Below, piece after piece: positions 8,572 through 17,300 of a DNA stretch of 62,201 nt. Position numbers and translations under genes: made by a program. Source of the stretch: Cryobacterium glucosi. Its GTDB lineage: Bacteria; Actinomycetota; Actinomycetes; Actinomycetales; Microbacteriaceae. The stretch is from contig NZ_SOFS01000036.1 of the NCBI RefSeq assembly GCF_004402235.1, positions 1 through 62,201 on the forward strand, written 5' to 3'. The notes beneath the pieces are model-generated. The model was not told where the DNA came from. It ran no database searches and saw only the letters and a list, made by a program, of their open reading frames with translations. Each line of letters opens with the position of its first letter. Positions within the stretch are counted from its first letter, which is position 1.

Positions 8572-8874
8572 ATGAAGGCAGTATTCAACGGCACCACGAT
8601 CGCCGAAGCCCCCCAGTCCGACCTCGTCAAGATCGAGGGCAACTGGTATTTCCCGCCGGAGAGCGTCAAGCCCGGTTTCCTCGTGGAGAGCGCGACGCCG
8701 TACACCTGCCCGTGGAAGGGCGAATGCCAGTACTTCAGCCTCAAAGACGGCGATGCCCTCCTGCAGGACCGCGCCTGGAGCTACCCGACGCCGTACCCCG
8801 CTTCGTTCGACCGGGTCGGCCAGGACTACAGCGGCTACGTCGCCTTCTGGAAGGAAATCTCCGTCACCGAGTAG
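8572..8874 (+). CDS. DUF427 domain protein
   Basis: This 100-residue protein is a clear DUF427 member. It has KAVFNGTTIAEA at the start, a central GNWYFPPESV, YTCPWKGECQYFSL and W-x-YPTPYP, ending in VAFWK. The family is a small single-domain fold of unproven function found widely in actinobacteria. The ATG at 8572 has AGGAG seven bases upstream. It is followed tail to tail by the transporter gene only 1 bp away. Confidence 0.9.
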   Translation: MKAVFNGTTIAEAPQSDLVKIEGNWYFPPESVKPGFLVESATPYTCPWKGECQYFSLKDGDALLQDRAWSYPTPYPASFDRVGQDYSGYVAFWKEISVTE

Positions 8875-8875
8875 G

Positions 8876-9988
8876 TCAGACGCGCGCCTGCGGTGCGTGC
8901 GTCGAGCGGGCGTGTGCCCGCACGAGGTACCCGACCGAGCGCACGGCGATACTGCCGATCACGAGGGTCACGGTGGCGAGGATGCCGGTTCCGGCGACCG
9001 CCGACACCCAGTCCCCCGACGCCCCCAGGTTCACGGCCGACCCGGTCCCGGCACCGGGCGCTGCGGCACCTCCGATCCAGTGCAGGGCGTAGGTCCCGCT
9101 CGCCGCGGCCGTGAAGGTGAACGCCCAGAAGCCGAGGTCGAACCCGAGCCGCCAGTAGGCGGCGAGCATCATCACCTGCACGAGGATCAGCAGCACGAAC
9201 GTCCCGAGCAGGACGGTCTCGAGGGTGTCGAGCCGGCCGCCGTTGGAGGCGAACCAGGCGTTCCCCGCGACCGCGGGCGGGGCGGAGAAGATCGCGAACG
9301 TCGGCAGCAGGCGGGCAGGAAGGGCGGGACGGAACGCCATCCTGCCGAGGATGAGCGCACCCAGCAGCATCCAGAACAGCAGCCCGACCCCGATACAAGC
9401 GACGCTCAGCGTCGTCCAGCCGAACGTTCCCGCCGACTGCCCTGCGATGAAGGCGGCGGCGACCGTCGGAAGAAAGTACCCGGCATGGAGTGTGTCGATG
9501 TCGCGCATCCGGAGAGCCAGTTGCGCGACAGACCACGCCCCGAAGACGAGCGCCACGACCAGGAACCCGACGACGACCCCTTGCACCAGCGCGACCAGGA
9601 GCCCGGCGGGCGATCCCTGCAGTACCCCCGCAAGCGGATGCCCTGAACCGGAACCCGCGGACAGGGATACAGCGACATGGGTGCCCAGCAGCATCCCGGT
9701 TGTGGGCGCGAGGGCGGCGAACGGTGCCTGCACCGGGTCGGCGAGGTCCCCCCGGATCGTCCCCCCGTTGTTCCGGCTGCGCACGAGGTAATTGGCGAGG
9801 ACCGCAACCCAGGCGACGAGCGCGAACACCCACAGGGCCTCACCGATCCCAGCGGGCGTGCCGAGGACTCCCGCGGCCATCGTCCAGGTGCCGGCAAGGC
9901 CCGACAGCCCGAAGGGGATGCCGAAGCTCGTCAGCGGGGCCCGCCCGGTCCGCAGGACTCTCCGGAACGCGCGAGGGGAAGCCGGCAT
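8876..9988 (-). CDS. TDT/TehA-SLAC1 family transporter
   Basis: This 370-residue integral membrane protein has about ten hydrophobic helices. The N-terminal segment FGIPFGLSGLAGTW matches the TDT (tellurite-resistance/dicarboxylate, TehA-SLAC1) family, as does GWTTLSVACIGVGLLFWMLLG in the middle. Members move anions or weak acids such as sulfite, malate or nitrate. Which substrate applies here is unknown, and tellurite resistance should not be assumed. It stands alone on the minus strand, divergent from the NERD gene. Confidence 0.8.
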   Translation of the reverse strand: MPASPRAFRRVLRTGRAPLTSFGIPFGLSGLAGTWTMAAGVLGTPAGIGEALWVFALVAWVAVLANYLVRSRNNGGTIRGDLADPVQAPFAALAPTTGMLLGTHVAVSLSAGSGSGHPLAGVLQGSPAGLLVALVQGVVVGFLVVALVFGAWSVAQLALRMRDIDTLHAGYFLPTVAAAFIAGQSAGTFGWTTLSVACIGVGLLFWMLLGALILGRMAFRPALPARLLPTFAIFSAPPAVAGNAWFASNGGRLDTLETVLLGTFVLLILVQVMMLAAYWRLGFDLGFWAFTFTAAASGTYALHWIGGAAAPGAGTGSAVNLGASGDWVSAVAGTGILATVTLVIGSIAVRSVGYLVRAHARSTHAPQARV

Positions 9989-10258
9989 GATCGTTCCCCT
10001 CGGGCCGCTGTTGAACGGACAGTTGTCCTCTCAATAGAATACCGGAGTCGGAGTGACCTGCCGCAAGAGGGCAGCGCGGGGCCGTCAGGCGCGTGCGTTT
10101 CGGTCGTTCCGGCCCAGCGCCGGCGTGCCCAGGAGAGGTACGTGAGGGGGCTGACCGAACCGCATAATCCCGTTGAGTAAGGACACGCCCTTGTTCGGGG
10201 GGACAATTGGCTGACAGGATTTGCGATCGCGCGTAGTAAAAGTATCGGACCGACAGAC
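9989..10258. promoter_or_regulatory. Divergent promoter region between transporter and NERD genes
   Basis: This 270-bp spacer has no convincing gene. For the plus-strand NERD gene, CTGACA (10211-10216) and TAGTAA (10234-10239) form a -35/-10 pair with a 17-bp gap, placing transcription start near 10246, about 13 bp before the ATG. No obvious promoter for the transporter was recognised. Confidence 0.4.
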
Positions 10259-11068
10259 ATGGTGAGGCTCAGCGGCGGCGGCATGTACAGGCGGCGGATG
10301 GCGGAATCCGTGATCGACAAGCTGCTGCGCGAGCAGACCGGAACGCCGGTGCGTTCACCGTGGCACCGTTTCCGCGGGCGTTCCCCGCTCGGCAAACGCT
10401 GCGAGGGCTGGTACCTGGCCGCACTCGGCGAGATCGCTGTCGGGAAGAGCCTCGAGGCGCTCAGCTCCGACTGGACGATCTTCCACGCGCTTCCGATCGG
10501 CCTCGAAGGCTGGGATATCGACCACCTGATCGTCGGCCCCGGTGGTGTGATCACGGTCAACGCGAAACAGCACCGCTCGGCACGCATCCTCGTCGACAAG
10601 GCCGTGCTGACCGTCAACGGACGCACGGTGCCCTACTTGCGCCACGCCGAGTTCGAGGCGAACCATATCACCGACCTGATGAGCGACCGGCGCGCCCAGA
10701 CCGCACCGGTCCGGCCGACCGTGGTCTTCGTCGGCGCCCGCGAGGTCAAGGTCAGGGCTCGCCCGCCCTTCGTCACGGTGCTCGGCGTCGACGACCTCGT
10801 CGGCTGGCTCGAGGCGCTCCCGGTCGTCCTCGACCAGAACGAGTGCGGCCGGCTCACCGGCCTGTTCGACAACCCGGCGATGTGGGCGAACGTGCCCGTC
10901 GAGACCGGCGACGACCTGATCGAACGCTTCCAGGCCCTCGACGCGGAGGTCCGCGCCGCCAGCCGACAGCGCCGCATTTACCTTCCGCTCGCGATCTTCA
11001 TCGGCGGCGGCGCAGCCTTCTTCGGCATCATCGGGCTCGTGTCCGAGGCCATGGGCCTCTCCGGCTGA
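10259..11068 (+). CDS. NERD-domain (nuclease-related) membrane protein
   Basis: This 269-residue protein carries a NERD domain (about 48-150). It has E49 and a GWDIDHLIVGPGGV segment followed by TVNAKQH, matching the E...D...K nuclease-like core, and a C-terminal transmembrane helix (about 243-263) anchors it. The NERD fold resembles Holliday-junction resolvase-type nucleases and is linked to DNA processing, but most members are uncharacterised. The ATG at 10259 is taken as start; MYRRRM at residue 9 is an alternative. A promoter candidate lies just upstream. Its 3' end overlaps a decayed gene on the other strand. Confidence 0.75.
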   Translation: MVRLSGGGMYRRRMAESVIDKLLREQTGTPVRSPWHRFRGRSPLGKRCEGWYLAALGEIAVGKSLEALSSDWTIFHALPIGLEGWDIDHLIVGPGGVITVNAKQHRSARILVDKAVLTVNGRTVPYLRHAEFEANHITDLMSDRRAQTAPVRPTVVFVGAREVKVRARPPFVTVLGVDDLVGWLEALPVVLDQNECGRLTGLFDNPAMWANVPVETGDDLIERFQALDAEVRAASRQRRIYLPLAIFIGGGAAFFGIIGLVSEAMGLSG

Positions 11069-11069
11069 C

Positions 11070-11406
11070 ATTCCGGCGGCCGCGTAAGCCAGCGGGTGCC
11101 GTCGGCCGGGCCGTCCCTGTCGCCCCGGCTGCCCGATGCTGTCGGTGTCCGCCGGGATCGCAGGCAGGCCGAGCAGCACCCGCAGCTGGGCGTCGATGAG
11201 CGCCACCCAGGGGAGGCGTCCGGATTCTCGGCCGCCGCATCCGGGCTGTCGCCCTGGGTCCACCACTTCGCCTCGAAGGCGCCGGTGTCGAAGGGCACTC
11301 GCTGGCCGTTGCTGTATATCGTCGTGCCGGACCACTCCGGGAAGCTGCCGGCCGGGAGCGTCAGAGTTGGCACCGGCGTCTCACCGGATCGGCGTGCGCC
11401 AGGCAT
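11070..11406 (-). pseudogene. Frameshifted chitin/cellulose-binding module remnant
   Basis: The minus strand encodes a CBM5/12-like carbohydrate-binding pattern: W-x-x-x-TIYSNGQRV, then FEAKWWTQGDSP and ENPDASP. The expected continuation (W-V-A-L-I-D-A-Q) is in another frame. The break is at the four-G run at 11210-11213; one added base would restore SPWVALIDAQ. No signal peptide or catalytic domain is present, and the second frame has no stop before it runs antisense into the NERD gene. It looks like the relic of the end of a secreted polysaccharide-binding protein, though a sequencing slip is possible. A GTG at 11373 could start a short product. Confidence 0.55.
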
Positions 11407-11487
11407 TCACCGCCCGTCGGGCAGGCGCCTGCTCCGGTCACGCCCGCTCCTGTCACGCCCGGCCGGTGGCCGGTCTCCCGGCCCGGC

Positions 11488-11982
11488 CTAGAGTCCGGCC
11501 GACGCCGCGGCGCGCCGCCGAGCCGCCGCAGTGATCTCCCGGCTCGTCCAGGTGACGAGGTGGTCACTGTTGAAGCCGCGCCCGCACAGCCCGCAGGCGA
11601 GGGCGCGCGTCGGCCTCCGGTACCGGTAGTGGATGTGGCCGGCCGGGCAGACGCCCACCCACGGGGCGAGCTCGTTGGCGATCTCGCCGTCGTGCGTGCG
11701 CTTGCCGTCGTAGCCCAGGTCGCGGGCGATGGACTTCCACTTCGGGCCGTGGCCGGCGCGCGGGCCGGCGAGCGCGTGCCCGACCTCGTGCAGCAGGATC
11801 TGGTGCACGTCGTCGTCCTCGTACCGGGAGGCGAGGTAACGCGAGATCGTGATGCGTTTCGCCGTGAAGTTGCACAGCCCGGCGCGTTTCTTGGCGTTGT
11901 CGAACGCGAAGGTCCAGCCGGCGTCGAGGTGCAGGTCGATGAGCGCTTCGGCCCAGCGCCGCACGCGGGTGAGGTCCGCCAT
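11488..11982 (-). CDS. SprT-like zinc metalloprotease-domain protein
   Basis: This 164-residue protein has the SprT-like fold. The zinc-binding HEVGH motif (H65, E66, H69) lies in a hydrophobic helix, and a C-terminal zinc-ribbon-like set of cysteines (C112, C130, C133) follows with CPAGH and CGLCGRGF. Eukaryotic relatives (Spartan) cut DNA-protein crosslinks; the role of bacterial SprT is unclear. Start and stop are well defined. The upstream dehydrogenase gene ends at 11982, so the stop and start overlap by a base and translation is probably coupled. Confidence 0.85.
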   Translation of the reverse strand: MADLTRVRRWAEALIDLHLDAGWTFAFDNAKKRAGLCNFTAKRITISRYLASRYEDDDVHQILLHEVGHALAGPRAGHGPKWKSIARDLGYDGKRTHDGEIANELAPWVGVCPAGHIHYRYRRPTRALACGLCGRGFNSDHLVTWTSREITAAARRRAAASAGL

Positions 11983-13388
11983 CAGGGCGCCGCCGCAAAT
12001 CCGGCGGGTTCATTCGCTCGCTGCGCCACCCGAATGCCTCGCGCCAGGGGCGTGGTCTGCTCCACTCGAACCGAGTAGAGCTTGTCGTCGCCGGCGGCTC
12101 GGATGCCGCGGCCGTCCGTGTTGTTCATCACAAACCACAGTGTGCCATCCGGGCCGGGCACCACGTCACGCAGCCGGCCGCAGGTGTTGACGAACCACGC
12201 GCTCGCCGCGCCTGTTGAGGAGTCGACCCGCCAGAGTCGTTCGCCCCGCAGTGCCGCGAGGAACAGAGTGTCCCCGACGATCGCGAGCCCGATCGGACTG
12301 GCCTCGGGCGTGCGCCACTGCACGACCGGGTCGGTGTACCGCGGGTCGTGCGCGATGCCCTCGGCGTCCGGCCAGCCATAGTCGGCTCCCGGCGTGATCA
12401 GGTTGAGTTCGCCCCACGTCGACTGCCCGAACTCGCTCGCCCACAGCCGGCCGCGCGAATCCCAGGCGATGCCCTGCGGATTCCGGTGCCCATATGAGTA
12501 GACGAGCGTCCCGAACGGATTGTCCGGCGGCACGGCGCCGGTCGGCGTCATCCGGAGAATCTTCCCACCGAGCGACCCGAGGTCCTGCGCGGCCGCGGTG
12601 TTCCCGGCGTCGCCGGTCGTCGCATAGAGCATTCCGTCCGGCCCGAAGCGGATGCGCCCGCCATCGTGATTGCCTGCCCGCGGGATCCTCGAGAGCACCG
12701 GTTCGGGGCTCCCGAGCGTGAGGCTTCCGAGGGTGCCGGTGAGCGGCATCCGCACGATCTGGTTGGAGGTGGTGCCGGTGAAATACGCGTACACCCAGCC
12801 CCCGGGTCCCGCGCTGGGGGCCCCGACGGCCGCGGCCGGGTCGGCGAGGTAGGCGAGGCCGAGCAGCCCGCCCTCGCCGCGCGCGACGACACCGGGAACC
12901 GTGCCCGCGTCGCGGAGTCCGCCGGACAGCAGCTCACGCACGCGTGCGGTGCCCCGCTCACTGATCAGGGTGCCGCCGCCGGGCAGGCGAAGGATCGACC
13001 ACGGCACCTCGAGGCCCGAGGCGAGGACGACGGGGTCCCCGACCGGCTCGACGGGCCCCACGCCCTCACCGGGGCCCTGGCCGGGTCCGGTGTTCGGGTC
13101 GCCCGGTTGCGCCCCGTGGTCAGGACTCGGCACACCGGTCGAACCCGGGGATGGCGTCGCGGGTGACGGCCCCGACGATGCGGATGCCGCTGCGGGCGTT
13201 TCTGGCGCGTCGGAGGTGCACGCCACCAGTACCGGGGCGATCAGCGTGATTACTGCGAGCACGGCCAGGTGCCGGACCACCCGGCCGGCATGGTGCGCCG
13301 AACGCCGGGCATGCCGCACTCCACGCGGCTGCGTCGGCGGGAGTGCGCACCCCTGTGCCGGCTCGTGCGGCGGCATCCACTCGTCCAC
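11982..13388 (-). CDS. Sorbosone/glucose dehydrogenase (GSDH) family lipoprotein
   Basis: This 468-residue exported protein has a lipobox (LVAC) after a hydrophobic segment, a Pro/Ser/Gly-rich linker (about 62-110), then a six-bladed beta-propeller of the PQQ-dependent glucose/sorbosone dehydrogenase family. Motifs include VPWSI, GLLGLAY, NHDGGRIRFGPDG, YGHRNPQGIAW and WGELN, followed by GADYGWPD. Members oxidise aldose sugars at the cell surface; the substrate here is unknown. I chose GTG at 13388 because GGGAGGT precedes it at good spacing; the longer upstream open frame has no coding character. The downstream SprT-like gene overlaps it by one base. Confidence 0.85.
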   Translation of the reverse strand: MDEWMPPHEPAQGCALPPTQPRGVRHARRSAHHAGRVVRHLAVLAVITLIAPVLVACTSDAPETPAAASASSGPSPATPSPGSTGVPSPDHGAQPGDPNTGPGQGPGEGVGPVEPVGDPVVLASGLEVPWSILRLPGGGTLISERGTARVRELLSGGLRDAGTVPGVVARGEGGLLGLAYLADPAAAVGAPSAGPGGWVYAYFTGTTSNQIVRMPLTGTLGSLTLGSPEPVLSRIPRAGNHDGGRIRFGPDGMLYATTGDAGNTAAAQDLGSLGGKILRMTPTGAVPPDNPFGTLVYSYGHRNPQGIAWDSRGRLWASEFGQSTWGELNLITPGADYGWPDAEGIAHDPRYTDPVVQWRTPEASPIGLAIVGDTLFLAALRGERLWRVDSSTGAASAWFVNTCGRLRDVVPGPDGTLWFVMNNTDGRGIRAAGDDKLYSVRVEQTTPLARGIRVAQRANEPAGFAAAP

Positions 13389-13577
13389 TGCGACCTCCCG
13401 ACTCCTCCTGCACCGGCCCGCTGCCGCGGGGCCTGCCCTACCGTGTGCCCGCGCATCCGGAACAGTGGGGGAACCGGCTACGCCCGTTCCCCCAGAATGC
13501 CCCCGTCCACCGACATCGACCACCGGGTTGCCGCAGCGTCCTCCGCGTGGTCCGTTCCCGCGACTGCCGTCGCGACT

Positions 13578-13623
13578 GTTTGCGCAGCCCGCTCCCACAT
13601 CGGAGGGCGCGGCTTGCGGAAAC
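13578..13623. repeat. REP-like palindrome, copy A
   Basis: This 46-bp imperfect palindrome starts with GTTTGCGCAG and ends with CTTGCGGAAAC. Its arms pair at 15 of 19 positions. A second copy of the same length and ends lies at 38708-38753. It occupies the 265-bp gap between the dehydrogenase and TPR genes, which otherwise shows no gene. Confidence 0.6.
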
Positions 13624-13653
13624 CGGCGCGGGCGCGAGCACGCGCCAGGGGGG

Positions 13654-14199
13654 TTAGCGGCCCTGGCCCCGCTCGGCGATGATGGACTCGACGACTGCGA
13701 CGGCGACGAGGGACCCTTCGAGCTGCTCGACGGATGCCCCGGCCTTCTCCCGCAGGAACACGGCGGCGGTGAGGTCGGTGAGGGCCCCCTCGAGGTCGCC
13801 CTGCTCGAACAGGACCTTCCCGCGGTTCTCCCGCGCGAACGCCGCAACCGCGCTCCACTCGTGCGTCTCGGCCTCGAGAACGCAGTGGGTGAGCTCGCTC
13901 CCGGCTTCATCGAGCTTGCCCTGGAACTGCATCACCTGGGCCCGGCGGATGCGGCTGGCCGCGAGTTCCTCCCGGGATCCGGTGAACCGGGCCTGGCGCA
14001 GGGCGGCGTTGGCCATGTCGAAGGCCTCGTCGAGGCGTCCGATCAGGCGCAGCAGCGCGATCTTCTCGTTGAGCGCGGACAGGCTGCGCAACTCGCCGAG
14101 TTCGTCGAGGCGCTGCCCGGCGGCGAGCAGGTCGACTTTTTCACGGAGAGTGACGGCGTCGTAACCAATGATGATGGGCAGGGTGTAGTCCAGAGGCAA
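13654..14199 (-). CDS. TPR-repeat protein
   Basis: This protein of about 181 residues is almost all helical and built of tetratricopeptide-like pairs (ALNEKIALLRLIGRLDEAF, ENRGKVLFEQGDLEGALTDL). TPRs mediate protein contacts; no catalytic motif is present. The start is uncertain. TTG at 14199 begins the conserved-looking part (PLDYTLPIIIGYDAV), whereas the frame stays open to 14382 but reads antisense-like Arg/Pro-rich sequence and would overlap the end of the giant gene. The partner is unknown; proximity to the giant Ig-repeat gene on the same strand is noted without functional proof. Confidence 0.65.
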   Translation of the reverse strand: MPLDYTLPIIIGYDAVTLREKVDLLAAGQRLDELGELRSLSALNEKIALLRLIGRLDEAFDMANAALRQARFTGSREELAASRIRRAQVMQFQGKLDEAGSELTHCVLEAETHEWSAVAAFARENRGKVLFEQGDLEGALTDLTAAVFLREKAGASVEQLEGSLVAVAVVESIIAERGQGR

Positions 14200-14327
14200 G
14201 GGCGGCCGGGTGTGCCGCGGACGATCGGGTTCCCTAACAGGATATCCCGACCATGCCGCGGCGACACCCGTACGGGGGTGTGCCGGCGAACTTTCCGGCC
14301 CGGCCCCGGTCCGCTCGCCGCACTCCG

Positions 14328-17300
14328 CTAGTACCCCGTGTACGTGTCCTTGACGTAGGAGTCGACTCCCTCGGCCATGCACGCCTTCATCGACGCCTCG
14401 TAGCTGCTCCAGTTCGTCTTTGCGTCCGAGCCGTACATGCTGAGGTTCTCGCCGAACGATCCGACGACATTCATGAACGTTCCCACGTCACTCGTCACCG
14501 CCCCGATCGGCACCGCGCCGCTGTACCCCGTTTTCGCGGCGATCCGGGTCTGGAGGTCGGCCTTGGCGGCGTTGAAGATGTCCTCGGCCGTCGCGTTCGG
14601 GCCGAGCCCCGCGCCGGCGCCCAGCGTGGGTGTCGCGCTGTTCGAGGACGGCAGGGTGAGGATCTCGCCCTTGCCGTTCGCCCAGTCGTTGAGGCACTTC
14701 GTCGCGAGCATCGCGAGGTCGACCTGTGCTTGGATGACCGTTCCGGCCTTGTCGATCGCGTCGGCGACCGCACCACCGGCTCCCGCGGCCCTGAGGCCGG
14801 CTGCCGCGAGTTTCAGCCCGACGGCGGCGACCTTGGCGACCATCAACTGGGCGAGGGACACCCCCGTCGCGACGGTGATCACGGCGGCGAGCATGCGTTG
14901 GCTGATCGAACTGAACCAGTTGCCGACCTTCTCGCGGGTGCTGTAGCGGTGAATCTTGGCCTCGACGTAGCGGTCCCTGTCCATGATCACCCACGCGGTC
15001 TGGTCCCTCGACGCGTCGGCGTAGTCCCAGCCGTCGAAGCGGTTGCCTTCGATGTCCTCGGCCTGCAGCTGCACCGTGGTGCCGCGCGTGTACCGGTTGC
15101 CGGCCCCTCCCGGGCAGTTGCCGGGCGTGGTCGCCGACAGGTCCTTCCCGGAGATCGTGTAGCAGATGATCGTCAGGTCGAGGGTGTTCGGGCCGGAGAC
15201 GTTGCCCTGGGCATCCACCACGCGTGTCGGGCCGGTGCCGTCGGTGCTTCCCCCCACCGAGTAGGTGTACTGCCCGGCAACGGTCACGGCGGTGGTCACG
15301 GTGCGGCCGGGGCGCGAATAGAGAGGCGGGCATCCGCCGTCGTCGACGACGATCTTCTTGGCGGTCTCCGGGTCGAGGGCGGATGCCTGGCCCGAATCGT
15401 CGATGACCCGAACGTTCAGCCCGATGGGCGCGCAGTACTCGAGGCGATAGCTGCCGCCGCCATAGACCTTGGCGCGACCTTCGAAGAAGCCCTGGGAGGT
15501 GCCGAACTCCGCCATTTCGTCCAGGCCCGAGGCGTTCACCAGGCTCGTGATCGGGACGAGGTTGGGGGACCCGGCGATGGCGGCGGGCAGCAGGTACCCG
15601 GCCTGGCCCCGGGGCAGTTCGCCGGCGCGTTCGCAATAGCTCTCGTCGGCTGACAGGGGAGCGATCATGTAGGAGCCGCCCTGCGGAAGGTTCACGATGG
15701 GTGGCTTGCAGCTCGTGTTGTACCAGCCGGCGGTCAGCGTGATGGCGCTGTTGACCCGCGCGAGGTCGATCTCCGTTCCCCCGGATGTCCCCTGGTTGCC
15801 GTTCCAGACGACACCCTGTTGGGTGCTGCTGCTCCAGCGCACCGAGGCGGTGTTACCGGTGTAGCCGCGCCAGCCCATGATGGCGTATTCCGGTTCCGTC
15901 GTGGTCAGGTGCAGGCGTCCCGTGGCGACCATCGAGTCCGTGGTGGTGACCACGTGGTAGCCGCCGAGTGCGCTGTTGCTGGTCGTGGTCGTGGATGCGA
16001 CGTCGCCGCACTGCGTGAGGGGGCCGTCGTGTGCCCACGAGGCGCCGGCGGGCTCGCCCGTGCGCGCGGCGAAGTAGTCGCGGATCGCTTTCGAGACGAC
16101 GGTGACCGTCACGCACTTGACCATGCTGAACTGGGCTCCGACCTGGAACCTGTCAGCCCAGGGCACGGTGAGTTGTGTCGTCGCGGTGGTGGCACCGCTT
16201 TTGAGCAGCTGTCCGGTCGGAGCCGCCAGCAGCGTCGTCGGGGTGTTGTCGCGTGACGAGCCGCCGAGCCACGAACCGAACGTTGCGGTGGGCTTCGCGG
16301 TGGCCACGACGGTGATCTTCGTTCCGGGAACGTATCCGGCCTCGCCGCCGACGGTGCAGGCTCCAGACGAGGGCTTCAGGCCCCAGCTGGTGGACGGCCG
16401 ATCGGCGGCTGTCACCGCGACGCTGCCGCCCTCGGTGACGGGGAGGTCGACCACCGTGCAGGCCTTGACGCGGAACGTGGCGGCGACCGCGCGATCGGCG
16501 GTCATCGCCACCTGGGCGGAGTACGGGCCGGTGAGGGTCGCTCCGGTGAGGGCGTCGAGCTCCAATTCGGATTGGGTGTGTTCTTCGGAGAGGTTGGCGG
16601 GAACGAGCGTCAGGTCCACGATGGTGCCCGCTGCGTAGCGGGAGAAGCCGGCCTTCTGGTCGGCCAGCTCCTGCGCGGTGGACCCGTACGGACTGGCGCA
16701 GTTCGGCCGGGTATTCGCGCGCGCCCAGCCTTGCGCGTAGGGGTCGAGCAGGCCCCAGTCCACCGTGGGGGTCAGCTTCAGGGTGAAGCAGGTCGGCGCG
16801 TAGTGCTCGGTGTAGCCGACGCGGATGAATCCGGTCACGACGAACAGGAAGGACCGTCCCTGCGAAAGACGCATCGAGCCGTCGATCGTCCAGCTGTCGA
16901 CGGCGTAGTCGGAATGTGCGTATGCCGTGGCGCGCAGCAGGCTGCCGGTGACGACGCCGAGCTTGTCGTCACCGCAGCGCACGGAGTCGCCGTAGTCGAT
17001 GGTTCCGAAGACGATCGGGTATGCGCACAGCCTGGCGTCGGCCGTTCCGCTCACGACGGCGCCGGGGGCGTCGTCTCGAGAGACGAAGGTGACTCTGTAC
17101 TCGGTGCTGACGGGGGCGAACTGGGCGGTCGTCACCGGGGTGAGCGTGCAGCTGCCCGCGAGCGCGGGCCCGTTGCATCCGACGCCGGGGAGGTCGAAGT
17201 ACACCCGGCCGACGGCGGCGGCACCGGTCGTCGTCGTGGTCCAGCTGGCGGTGATCGGGTCGCCGTATACCCACTCGTCGGGGGTCGGGGAGAACGTCAC

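Noticed and set aside
8876..9988. Tellurite-resistance gene
   Set aside because: The TDT family includes many anion transporters. Nothing here shows tellurite as substrate, so only the family name is given.
10355..11335. 326-residue minus-strand frame opposite the NERD gene
   Set aside because: Only its first part carries the displaced CBM continuation; the rest is antisense to NERD. It was treated as part of the frameshifted relic.
13478..13600. 40-residue frame beside the REP-like palindrome
   Set aside because: There is no ribosome-binding site, and it is explained by the GC-rich palindrome and spacer.
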